This document shows, piece after piece, positions 8,312 through 16,743 of a DNA stretch of 49,900 bases. Position numbers and translations under genes: made by a program. Under the pieces are notes generated by a model. That model had not been told where the DNA came from, searched no databases, and was given only the letters and a program-made list of their open reading frames with translations. Position 1 is the stretch's first letter. Every line of letters begins with the position of its first letter. The stretch lies in the NCBI GenBank assembly GCA_002398565.1, contig DGZP01000052.1:1-49900 (forward strand), given 5' to 3'. This DNA is from Proteiniphilum sp. UBA4977 (lineage in GTDB: Bacteria > Bacteroidota > Bacteroidia > Bacteroidales > Dysgonomonadaceae).

Positions 8312-9577
8312 CTATTTATTTTTGGCTAACCCCACTTTATGCCCCGCTAACGCGTAATAAAGAATATAGAGATAACAAGGGATAAATATCCAGTAAGCCA
8401 TTTGAAAATCATCGGGTAGAGGTGAAGCCTCGCCCCCTCTCACCGCATCCAGAATAAAACCGAAGAGCAACGGAAGAATAGCCCCACCCACGATAGCGGT
8501 AACCAATAGGGAGGCTCCTGATTTGGTCTTTTTCCCCAACTTGTCAATAGCGAGCGCCCAGATAGCCCCCCACATCAACGAGTGGGAAAAACCCAGCACG
8601 CCCAGACAATAGATGGCCTGTCGGGCAGGGAGCAGGATGAGACAGAAAGAAGCTGACAGGGCGATGAGTATGAAGAGGATCAGGGCGTTATTCTGGCGCA
8701 TCACCTGCAACAGGAAGATGCTGAGGATATAGCCGATGACCAGCCCGATAGATACTATCCCCGAGTATTGGGCCGGATTATCCAACCCGATGGCATTGGC
8801 AAAGTCAATAGCCGATGCCATAGGCAGTGTCTCCACACCTACATAGATAAATAGGGCTATTGCGCCCAGAATCAGATGGGGATACTGCCACAAGCTTATT
8901 TTTTCACCGGATGCGGGAACCTCGGCGTTTCCGCTATCGGGATGCTGCGCTTCCTCTTCTTCCCCTGCTGCCTTCACTTCGGGCAGGGAGATGAAATAGA
9001 TCAGTACTGCTAGCAATGTAATTACTCCTGCCGCAATACCAAAGGGGATATATGCCTGGTCTAATACCGGATTTGTGACATCAATAAAGAGACTGAGGAA
9101 GATGGGTCCAAGGTACCAGGCCGACTTGTTCATGATTCCCATGACACACATGCGTTGGGCCGCTTTTTCTATCGGGCCGCAGATGGTGACGTACGGATTG
9201 ACGGCTGCTTGCAGCAGCGTGTTTCCCATCCCTCCTACGAATGAGGCCGCGAGGAACAGGTAAAAACCCTGCATCGATGTGCTCATCTTCGCGGAAGGAA
9301 TAAACAAGAGCATTCCCAACGACATGATAATCAAGGCAATTACCATGGATCGTTTATATCCTATCCGCTGTATCACTATTCCGGAAGGTCTTCCAAAAAT
9401 CAAGAAAGCCGAAAAAGTGGCCGTGAGAACCAAATACGACATGCTTTTACTCAGTGAAAAAGCTCTTTCCAGAATGGGTACCATGATGCCATTTATCCCC
9501 ACACCAAAGCCGATAATAAAGAATGCAACTCCGATGATGAGGAGAGGAAAGAGATGATTGGATTGTTTCTTGTTCAT
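8312..9577 (-). CDS. MFS sugar transporter (FHS-like), candidate MurNAc permease
   Basis: A 421-residue inner-membrane protein with about 12 hydrophobic segments. The N-terminal half has GFGVGINGIMVPILERAF, the loop GRPSGIVIQRIGYKRS (MFS motif A type) and GGMGNTLLQAAVNPYV, which is typical of the fucose/glucose/GlcNAc H+ symporter group (FucP and NagP relatives). A central hydrophilic loop near 225-245 separates the halves. The frame opens 22 codons earlier, but MNKKQSNHL at ATG 9577 sits directly before the first membrane segment and is preferred. It lies 72 bases after the sugar kinase gene and upstream of the large GHL10 gene. Transport of MurNAc or GlcNAc is inferred from the kinase and murQ in the same locus. 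Confidence 0.87.
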   Translation of the reverse strand: MNKKQSNHLFPLLIIGVAFFIIGFGVGINGIMVPILERAFSLSKSMSYLVLTATFSAFLIFGRPSGIVIQRIGYKRSMVIALIIMSLGMLLFIPSAKMSTSMQGFYLFLAASFVGGMGNTLLQAAVNPYVTICGPIEKAAQRMCVMGIMNKSAWYLGPIFLSLFIDVTNPVLDQAYIPFGIAAGVITLLAVLIYFISLPEVKAAGEEEEAQHPDSGNAEVPASGEKISLWQYPHLILGAIALFIYVGVETLPMASAIDFANAIGLDNPAQYSGIVSIGLVIGYILSIFLLQVMRQNNALILFILIALSASFCLILLPARQAIYCLGVLGFSHSLMWGAIWALAIDKLGKKTKSGASLLVTAIVGGAILPLLFGFILDAVRGGEASPLPDDFQMAYWIFIPCYLYILYYALAGHKVGLAKNK

Positions 9578-9649
9578 TGCATTACTCTCTTGATGGATAA
9601 AACTTTTGTATAAATGAATGAAGGAGGCAGTGGGGGAAATCACCCTCTG

Positions 9650-10489
9650 TCATAGCTGATAATATGCAATAAGGCCTTCCATCGGTGCACGTATAATTTT
9701 TCCTTCCTCCATCCCAAATTCTTTTGCTACGGAAACCAGGGCCTCCTTAAACACCCATCCGATGCTTCCTACACAATTAAAGCGGTAAGTGGAATAGTCG
9801 GGGTAATGGACTACGATATTCTTGAAGAAATCACGAAAACAATCCTGCTTCACATGCTCCGCGTACTCGCTTCCGGCCTGTTCACCGCTCAAGAACCGGG
9901 CAAATGACGCGCAGTATCGATTAGGCATTGGGTCGCTGTAAACGCGATCGACCAACTCGTCCGGCGATAACCGGTAGGAGTGATAAAAGCTTTCAAGTAT
10001 ATCGACCGGCATATGTCCCCGGATAAAGTCTTTTAATAGCCGCTTGCCTATATAGGCACCGCTTCCCTCGTCACCCAACAAAAAACCCATTGAATCGATA
10101 TTATGGGTGATCTTTTTCCCGTCATACAGGCAAGAGTTCGTCCCCGTGCCCAGGATAGCGGCAAACCCAGGTTCATGTCCCAGGAGTGCACGGGCCGAAG
10201 CCATCAAGTCCATGGCAATATCAAACCGGGCCTTCGGGAAGAGAGGGCGCAGTGCATACTCAATCACCCGATATTTATCCTCATAACACCCGGCCCCGTA
10301 GAAAGCGACCAATGAGATATCGTTCCAGTCATACCCTCCGGGCAGACTTTCACGAAGGGAGGAGGTAATCTCCTCCCGGCTGTTATAGCAGGGGTTGTAT
10401 CCTTCACTTTCGAACTGAAAAGTCACCCGGCCATCTTTAACCAATGTCCAGCTTGTTTTACTCGACCCGCTGTCGGCTATTGCGATCAT
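9650..10489 (-). CDS. BadF/BadG/BcrA/BcrD-type amino-sugar kinase, candidate MurNAc kinase
   Basis: A 279-residue cytoplasmic kinase of the ASKHA fold. The phosphate-1 motif is IADSGSSKTSW (4-14), the adenosine and phosphate-2 region has FAAILGTGTNSCLYDG, and LLGDEGSGAYIG matches the GlcNAc-kinase-like BadF group. Relatives phosphorylate GlcNAc, glucosamine or MurNAc at C6. In Tannerella forsythia a BadF-family kinase works with MurQ in MurNAc use, so MurNAc 6-phosphorylation is the best guess here. It starts 31 bases after the small GHL10 gene and is followed by the transporter gene, which fits a transport-and-phosphorylation unit feeding MurQ. Substrate is not proven; GlcNAc is the main alternative. 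Confidence 0.85.
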   Translation of the reverse strand: MIAIADSGSSKTSWTLVKDGRVTFQFESEGYNPCYNSREEITSSLRESLPGGYDWNDISLVAFYGAGCYEDKYRVIEYALRPLFPKARFDIAMDLMASARALLGHEPGFAAILGTGTNSCLYDGKKITHNIDSMGFLLGDEGSGAYIGKRLLKDFIRGHMPVDILESFYHSYRLSPDELVDRVYSDPMPNRYCASFARFLSGEQAGSEYAEHVKQDCFRDFFKNIVVHYPDYSTYRFNCVGSIGWVFKEALVSVAKEFGMEEGKIIRAPMEGLIAYYQL

Positions 10490-10520
10490 ATCTGCTTATA
10501 TTATCCGAATTCTCCTTTTT

Positions 10521-11651
10521 CTATTCCCTTATTGCCTCCCAGCCTTCCTCAGCGATGCCACCATACCGGAACAGGATAACCCCTTGTGCGCCACCTTCAA
10601 GGGAATATTTGATCTGCTCTTGCAGTTCTTCGTTCGTCACCTCGTTAAATGCCTGGATACCTGTGTATACTTCACACTGGGGAGCACATAATTTTTTCGC
10701 GCCCTCCGTGACTGTCTGTAGCCAGCTCGTGGGCTTTTTGTACGACTTGAAGTAGGCCATTGGGCTGATCCTGTCCAAGGCGGGAGAGTGGAGCATGTAA
10801 TTCTGGGCATAGTGGACGTCTGAATAGATGGTATCTATCGTTCCCTCCGGCATGAAAGCAGCGCTGACCTCCAGGCCGGGCTTGGTTTTCCGGACAACCT
10901 CCCCGATGGATTCAATATAATCGCGGATGATATTTTTCCTCATCCCCACCCAGGTCACCACATCGTTGTCACCCTCCGCATAGAGCTCCACAAAACCGTT
11001 ATTTGTGGCATGGGCCGTATAGCCCGGCTCCGTGGTGAAGAGGTTAAGCAGCCGTGTGGTATCGCATCCCAAAGAGGCTGCTTTTTGGAGGGAGTAGGGA
11101 TCGAAGGAGTAAACGAAGTGGCTGAACCGGATATAGTCGAGATGCACCCCGTCGCAATCAAAATTGTTGAGAAAATCCCGGATGTTATCCAGCACGTACT
11201 CCTTGTATCCCGGGTATAGCAGATTCACTCGCTGATCGTTCATAGGGTACGGCCTGGTACTTACAGATGGATTGGGGCAGTGATATATGCTTGCCTGGGG
11301 ATTTTCGGCTATATAGGTACTGTCTTCGCTGACAATGTACCAGAGGTGCACTTCCATCTCTTTTTCTCGTGCACAGCTGATAAACGTGCGCAGCTTGTGG
11401 GGCGATGTTTTTATTCCGGCCGTCCCCTTCACCAGAAAATAGACCTGCCGGATGTTGTTTTCCGCCAGTTGATCGACCACTCTTTTTGAGTTGCTGTCTG
11501 ATATGGCACTGCTCCACATCCAGACTCCCCGCGGAGGATTCACGGGTTTCAATGCGTCCCGCTTACATCCCGTGAGGCATAGCAGAGAGACACAGATGCA
11601 TTGGAGGATAATTATCAGCCAAATTGTTCTGGAAATTTTTGTTGTTTTCAT
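10521..11651 (-). CDS. Short GHL10-type putative glycoside hydrolase lipoprotein
   Basis: A 376-residue predicted lipoprotein (membrane segment 9-28, lipobox Cys at 29) that is nearly all catalytic domain. It is a paralogue of the 6299-8197 product, with roughly half or more of the residues identical by eye across the domain. Shared marks are GVWMW, VKGTAG, LWYIVSED, SIYHCPNP, YPMNDQRVNLLYPGYKEYVL, DGVHLDYIRF (167-176), SFDPYSL and RISPMAYFK. It lacks the N-terminal binding module. An alternative ATG at 11669 overlaps the GH20 stop as TAATG and would add six residues; translational coupling is possible either way. It lies 17 bases downstream of the GH20 gene and 31 bases before the kinase gene, inside the tight part of the operon. 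Confidence 0.82.
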   Translation of the reverse strand: MKTTKISRTIWLIIILQCICVSLLCLTGCKRDALKPVNPPRGVWMWSSAISDSNSKRVVDQLAENNIRQVYFLVKGTAGIKTSPHKLRTFISCAREKEMEVHLWYIVSEDSTYIAENPQASIYHCPNPSVSTRPYPMNDQRVNLLYPGYKEYVLDNIRDFLNNFDCDGVHLDYIRFSHFVYSFDPYSLQKAASLGCDTTRLLNLFTTEPGYTAHATNNGFVELYAEGDNDVVTWVGMRKNIIRDYIESIGEVVRKTKPGLEVSAAFMPEGTIDTIYSDVHYAQNYMLHSPALDRISPMAYFKSYKKPTSWLQTVTEGAKKLCAPQCEVYTGIQAFNEVTNEELQEQIKYSLEGGAQGVILFRYGGIAEEGWEAIRE

Positions 11652-11668
11652 TATATATCGGTTTGTCA

Positions 11669-13519
11669 TTAAAACTTTTTTTCAATCATTTTGCCTACTT
11701 TGCGTCCGTCTTTCAGGAATCCCTGGGTACGTATCACGTTCCCCCTGTTCACCGTAAGCGAGTCGGAATAGAGAGGAGAGCGACGGGTGGGCTCTTTTCC
11801 ATCCAGCGTGTAATGGATCCGGGCTTCGGGGTAATCGATGCTGAGGCCTACTTTTTTAGGGAAGTCCGCCTTCCGGTCAAAATGGAAAAGGACATTATAA
11901 AATGCTTTGCTGTAGTTAATCTTTTTGCTGTCGAGCCGTTCGAACTCCTTGAGCATGCGTGCGCGGAACCAGTTCCAATCCTTCTCTTCTTTCGCGCACC
12001 AGGCTACTTCAGACATGGCCACCGCTCTGGGGAAAGCCATGTATTCGGCTCTGCGCGGCGTTTGTATATATTCTGTCCAGAGTGAACCCTGTTGTCCCAT
12101 GACATAGGGGTGTTTTTCTTTGGCCAGGGTATCGGGTATGGGATAGTAGTGGTATACTTTCTCCAGGGGCAAAAACAGGATCATCGACAGCTCTTCCGTA
12201 TCGGGATCCTCCTGATAATAGTCAAGATAGCTCCATCGGTTGGGAGTCAGGATGGCACGCATGTTTTGATGAACGGCTCTCATGGCCGGCGCATGTCCCC
12301 TGTATGACATTACTACCGTTTCCGGAACTGCTCCGCCATCCAGGATTTCGTCCCACCCAATCACGGTTTTTCCTCCCTTTTCTTTCAGGAACTTTGCCAT
12401 ACGTTGAACAAAAAACGTTTGTAACTGATCTTCGCTCTCCAGTCCCAGCACCTTCATCAGATCCTGACAGCAAGTACTCTCCTCCCAGCGGTCACGCGGA
12501 CACTCATCGCCCCCAATATGATAATAGGGCGAGGGGAAGAGGTCGAACAGTTCCGAGAAGACCTCTTCAAGGAAACGGAAGGTAGCAGCTGTAGGGCAAA
12601 AGATATCTTTTTTTACTCCCCAGGTTGTAGCCACTTCGTAAGTTCTTTCCGGGAAGCAGGACAGCTCCGGGTAGGCGGCGATGGCGGCCGTGGCGTGTCC
12701 CGGCAATTCAATTTCGGGTACCACGGTAACATATCTTTTGCGGGCATACTCCACCACCTCTTTCACCTCCTCCTGGGTGTAAAAACCACCGTGCGGCGTA
12801 TTGTCCCCCTCCTTTGTATTGCCTATCGGGCTCTCTCTTCTTACCGATCCTATTTCGGTAAGCCGGGGGTACTTTTTGATCTCAATCCGCCAGCCCTGGT
12901 CTTCCGTGAGGTGCCAGTGAAAGAAATTTTGCTTGTGCATGGACATGACGTCAATCAATTTCATCACCAATTCCTTGGGCATGAAATAACGTCCTACGTC
13001 GAGCATCAGGCCCCGGTACGGGAACCGAGGCGCATCCTCTATCTCACAGCAGGGAACGGCCCACTTCAGGCCCTTCACCGCTGTTTCACCGTAGATCTGC
13101 GGCGGCAACAACTGGTAAACCGATTGCACCCCGTAGTAAATGCCGTGGGGAGTGGAAGCCGTGATGGTGATTTGCTCCCGGGTAACACTGAGGTGGTACG
13201 CTTCATCACCCATCCCTTCCCTTAGGGTAAGCACTATGTTATTGTGTACCGCTACCGGCGAGGTGGAAGGACTGACCCGAAGGTCCATGCCGGAACATCT
13301 CTTTACCCGATCGGCAAAGTCTGCCGCTATCTCCTCTATCAGCTTGTCCTCTTCGGGAATGAGGATTACCGTATGTCTGTTTATCCGAAATTCGCCGGCC
13401 ATCGGTTTCAGAGACTTCGGTTTAGGAATGATCCCGTACCGGATGGGGTCGTTTGCCAGGGCAACAACAGACAAAATAAGGGCCAGTAGGCATGAGATTA
13501 TCTTTTTTATCATTTTCAT
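11669..13519 (-). CDS. Beta-N-acetylhexosaminidase, GH20
   Basis: GH20 enzymes remove terminal GlcNAc or GalNAc by substrate-assisted catalysis. The 616-residue protein has a signal peptide (1-22), an N-terminal GH20b-like domain, and the catalytic barrel with GLMLDVGRYFMP, FFHWHLTEDQGWR and the catalytic pair in YYHIGGDECPRDRW (D338 and E339). Near the C-terminus, ARIHYTLDGKEPTRRSPLYS is a chitobiase C-terminal-like beta domain. It is predicted to be periplasmic or surface-exposed. It starts 6 bases after the ceramidase-like gene. In this locus it most likely trims GlcNAc from wall-derived glycans, but chitooligosaccharides or host N-glycans cannot be excluded by sequence. Confidence 0.93.
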   Translation of the reverse strand: MKMIKKIISCLLALILSVVALANDPIRYGIIPKPKSLKPMAGEFRINRHTVILIPEEDKLIEEIAADFADRVKRCSGMDLRVSPSTSPVAVHNNIVLTLREGMGDEAYHLSVTREQITITASTPHGIYYGVQSVYQLLPPQIYGETAVKGLKWAVPCCEIEDAPRFPYRGLMLDVGRYFMPKELVMKLIDVMSMHKQNFFHWHLTEDQGWRIEIKKYPRLTEIGSVRRESPIGNTKEGDNTPHGGFYTQEEVKEVVEYARKRYVTVVPEIELPGHATAAIAAYPELSCFPERTYEVATTWGVKKDIFCPTAATFRFLEEVFSELFDLFPSPYYHIGGDECPRDRWEESTCCQDLMKVLGLESEDQLQTFFVQRMAKFLKEKGGKTVIGWDEILDGGAVPETVVMSYRGHAPAMRAVHQNMRAILTPNRWSYLDYYQEDPDTEELSMILFLPLEKVYHYYPIPDTLAKEKHPYVMGQQGSLWTEYIQTPRRAEYMAFPRAVAMSEVAWCAKEEKDWNWFRARMLKEFERLDSKKINYSKAFYNVLFHFDRKADFPKKVGLSIDYPEARIHYTLDGKEPTRRSPLYSDSLTVNRGNVIRTQGFLKDGRKVGKMIEKKF

Positions 13520-13525
13520 GTTGAT

Positions 13526-14866
13526 TTAATCCACTATATCATTCACAGTTGCAAGGATAGCTTCCTTATAGACCGCCGGCATCTCATCGGAAAGCGGATA
13601 GAGGGCTCTGATGTATATATGCATCTGCTCTCTCTCATATTCGTATCCATCACGTTGATAAGCATACTTGCTTGGAAAATAAGAGTTTTGTCCGTTCGTG
13701 TAACCGATAAAAAGCAGAGGAGTATCGGGATAGTTCGCACGAAGCATAGTCTGGTATTCATTGAATGGTTCTCCCTGTGAGAAAAAGAGTATCAGTCCCC
13801 CTATATTTACACCGGCTATTCCAACGGGCAGGTAATTCTTTGCTTCGCCGCTCCTGATTTTTTCAATCATGGCTGCCCGCCATCGTTCTACATCGTCTTT
13901 CCAGGTACCGAATGCATTCCACTCTTTTATTTCATCGGCATGCGCGTTAATGACCTCCGGAGTGATCTCGGATGAGCGGAAGGGGAGTTCCACAATCCGG
14001 TTGCTTACACGGAGCAAGTTACTTTTTTTTAATCTTTCGATCCGAATATCCCGTGCAGCATCTGCCAACTCTTTACCTCTTACCTGGGTGTAGGCGGTGT
14101 CTGCTCTCAGCTCTCCACAGGGATTCACATTGCCGGCAGCTCCCGAAAAGTAGAAAAGGGTGCTCCCCCACTCTTTGGAGAGTTTTTCCACGGCAATACC
14201 GGGGAAATCGGTAGAGACCACCAAACTACGGTGATTCAGACTTACCGGGTGGCAGGCAAAATTGAGGAACGAGGCGATACGTTTCCCTCTCTTGTCGACC
14301 AGGTGAATCAGATAGAGCGTGTGATCGCACGGCCCCTCCTTTTCCCGGCGGTTGCAATTGATAAAGCATTCCCCTTTGCCGGCTTCCAGGGCGAAAGGAA
14401 CAAAAGCTTTTTTGTTGTTGGCCGTTTCAATGGCATTCCTAACTACAGTTTCACGAAACTTTGCCGCGAATGCATGATTCGTTCCCCCTTCTTCCACGCT
14501 ACTTCCACTCACCCGCGGGGCAGAGTGGGTGTGTGTAGCGTGGATAAAGATATGCTCGCGCGGGATGTCGGTGTGCAAAGCAATCTCGTCGCGCAGTTCA
14601 TCTGCCAGGCTGATCGGTAGCTCCATCATGTCGTTAGAGATAATACAGATCCTTGCCGAATCGTTTTCAATGACGATGCAACGCGTTTTCAGGGCGCGGT
14701 GAATGGAGGCCGACAACCCTTCGCGCGCGGCAAATCCGGCCAGCACCACCGACCCTTCCGGGGTGATATCGGCCACGCCGATATTGCACCGCAGCGGGTT
14801 GGGTGTCGAGCAACCTGTATATACCAACAGCGTCAGGAGGGGAAAAAGTAGGTAAGCACGTATCAT
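13526..14866 (-). CDS. Neutral/alkaline ceramidase-like lipoprotein
   Basis: A 446-residue protein with a lipobox ending at C19. It resembles the N-terminal domain of neutral ceramidases, zinc amidases. Seen are IGVADITPEG, the zinc-ligand region HATHTHSAP (H112 and H114) and NFACHPVSL (H206). Where the Pseudomonas enzyme has its nucleophilic serine (GDVSPN), this protein reads GAAGNVNP (243-249 approx.), with Asn in place of Ser, so a different chemistry or substrate is likely. It lacks the C-terminal immunoglobulin-like domain of full ceramidases. The frame opens 16 codons earlier, but MIRAYLLFPL gives a proper lipoprotein signal. It lies 22 bases after susD and 6 before GH20. An amide bond in the imported glycan is a plausible target. 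Confidence 0.8.
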   Translation of the reverse strand: MIRAYLLFPLLTLLVYTGCSTPNPLRCNIGVADITPEGSVVLAGFAAREGLSASIHRALKTRCIVIENDSARICIISNDMMELPISLADELRDEIALHTDIPREHIFIHATHTHSAPRVSGSSVEEGGTNHAFAAKFRETVVRNAIETANNKKAFVPFALEAGKGECFINCNRREKEGPCDHTLYLIHLVDKRGKRIASFLNFACHPVSLNHRSLVVSTDFPGIAVEKLSKEWGSTLFYFSGAAGNVNPCGELRADTAYTQVRGKELADAARDIRIERLKKSNLLRVSNRIVELPFRSSEITPEVINAHADEIKEWNAFGTWKDDVERWRAAMIEKIRSGEAKNYLPVGIAGVNIGGLILFFSQGEPFNEYQTMLRANYPDTPLLFIGYTNGQNSYFPSKYAYQRDGYEYEREQMHIYIRALYPLSDEMPAVYKEAILATVNDIVD

Positions 14867-14888
14867 AGGAATCACTTCATTATTCTGT

Positions 14889-16661
14889 TCAGTCGTAATG
14901 CGGATTTTGTACAATCACGCCCTCGCTTTTGGTGTACTCATCGCGTGGGATCGGCATCAGGTAGTGCTGAGGCAGAAAAACACGTGCTCCAAACTTAGGC
15001 AGGCAGTTGCTGAAATCGGGTTTTCCGCCGTTTCCTTTTTTGGCGATCTTCCAGTCGATCCGGTCGTCGCTCAGGTCGGCGGTTCCGTTGTCATGGCGAA
15101 TGCCCCTTATTCCATAGATCATGATACTTTCATATATCTCTGCCAGCTTCCAGCGACGCAGGTCGAAATAGCGCTGGTTCTCAAAAGCAAATTCTATACG
15201 GCGTTCCTGGATCAGTTTTTCTCGCATCGCGTCGACAGAGAGAGAGTTGGGAACATGGGGCATGCGTACATCGGCCCGATCGCGGATTTTGTTGATATAT
15301 TCCGCACAAACTGTCACGTTCCCGTTGTACTCCAGATTTGCTTCTGCATATATCAGATATATTTCGGGCAAACGGAACCACGGATACATCAACGTGGCAT
15401 TTTCCGATTCACTCACCGGGGCGTCATCAATCAGCCATTTACGCAGCCAATATCCGGTACATTGGTTTGCTTCGGCCTGAAAAGGGTCGTTGTTTTTAAC
15501 CACGGTGTTGGTTGGCGCCGGTTGACACATGTTCAGCGTATAATTCATGTAGGTAGTTCCCGGAGGCAGGATTGATTTATAAAATCTGGGGTCACGTCCG
15601 CCCCATGGATCTGCCGGATCATATCCCGAACCTTCTTCAAACGGTTTTTTTCCGGTGGCCGCCATTTCGTAATCACTGACCATATTTTCAACGGGGGTAC
15701 AGCTCACCCAGCCACCGATGCTCCTGGCAGGCGCGTAAAAAAGCTGCGCCAGCTTCCCTGAAGTAGGGAGAAAGTATCTTGCCCAAATAACCTCTTTGGA
15801 GTTGCTGTTGCTCCAATAATCGTTATATGTGGGTGCAATCTCATATGCTCCCGTATTGGCCCGGTCAATAAGCTCTTTTGCCGCGTCGCGCGCCAGTTTC
15901 CATTTCTCCTTGCTGTAAGTCCCTTTAAATATGCTCCCTGACGGGTCGGCAGGATCATTAAACAGGGGACTGGCAGCAAACAGGCAGGTGCGTGCTTTCA
16001 ATGCCCTGCACACGTCGGCACCTATTCTGCCCTTGACAGCAGGTTTGTCTGGAAGCAGTGCAATGGCTTTGTCCAGATCGGAAATCACAAAATTGACGCA
16101 ATCATCATACTGATCCCTTTTCAGGTTATACTGCTCGCCCAGTTGAAATACTTTTTCTATAATCGGCACCCCGCCATATCTCGCCAAAAGGTTGGAATAG
16201 GTCCATGCCCGGAGAAAATAAACCTCTCCCTTGAGTTGTTTTTTCACCGCTTCATCGATGGGCGCATCATCTACCCGGGAAAGGAAAAGATTCATATCGC
16301 GGACATAAGAGAATACCCGTGGCCACAAATTAAGAAAGGTCATTCGCGTGTTATGGGCAGGGCCTCCGTCTGCCTGAAAAATCACATTATCGGGATTCAG
16401 TTCGCCACGTGAAATATAGTTTGTGGAAGTGCCCCCGTACCGAAAGAACGCCTCATCGGTAATGGCGGCCATGGTACCCTCGGTGAAGGGATGTGGCACC
16501 ACATTATAGAGTGCATTCACATATTGCTCCATAAGAGCCGCGTTGGTGAAGACCGCCTCCTCCGACAGCTTATCCAACGGTTTCCGATTGAGGAAATCGT
16601 CATTGCAAGCGGTGAAGGTTATAATGAGAGCCAATACCAAATAGGGTATATTTTTTATCAT
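14889..16661 (-). CDS. SusD/RagB-family glycan-binding lipoprotein
   Basis: SusD-like lipoproteins cap the SusC channel on the cell surface and bind glycan. The 590-residue protein has a lipobox ending at C19, the typical NDDFLNRKPLDKLSEEA start of the mature protein, helical repeats (YFLRAWTYSNLLARYGGVPI), and the C-terminal SusD marks IQERRIEFAFENQRYFDLRRWK. The open frame extends 25 codons upstream to 7 bases from the SusC stop, but the short start places the signal peptide at the N-terminus and is chosen. It follows susC as usual. Its ligand cannot be read from sequence. Confidence 0.94.
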   Translation of the reverse strand: MIKNIPYLVLALIITFTACNDDFLNRKPLDKLSEEAVFTNAALMEQYVNALYNVVPHPFTEGTMAAITDEAFFRYGGTSTNYISRGELNPDNVIFQADGGPAHNTRMTFLNLWPRVFSYVRDMNLFLSRVDDAPIDEAVKKQLKGEVYFLRAWTYSNLLARYGGVPIIEKVFQLGEQYNLKRDQYDDCVNFVISDLDKAIALLPDKPAVKGRIGADVCRALKARTCLFAASPLFNDPADPSGSIFKGTYSKEKWKLARDAAKELIDRANTGAYEIAPTYNDYWSNSNSKEVIWARYFLPTSGKLAQLFYAPARSIGGWVSCTPVENMVSDYEMAATGKKPFEEGSGYDPADPWGGRDPRFYKSILPPGTTYMNYTLNMCQPAPTNTVVKNNDPFQAEANQCTGYWLRKWLIDDAPVSESENATLMYPWFRLPEIYLIYAEANLEYNGNVTVCAEYINKIRDRADVRMPHVPNSLSVDAMREKLIQERRIEFAFENQRYFDLRRWKLAEIYESIMIYGIRGIRHDNGTADLSDDRIDWKIAKKGNGGKPDFSNCLPKFGARVFLPQHYLMPIPRDEYTKSEGVIVQNPHYD

Positions 16662-16743
16662 GCGATTTACATGAGCGGGCTCCTGTTTCATCTTATGCCT
16701 GTATGAAAATGATGTAGATACTCGTTTCATATTCATTTGTTGT

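Noticed and set aside
12518..13225. A 235-codon plus-strand frame
   Set aside because: Antisense to the GH20 gene with its catalytic motifs; no protein-like domains.
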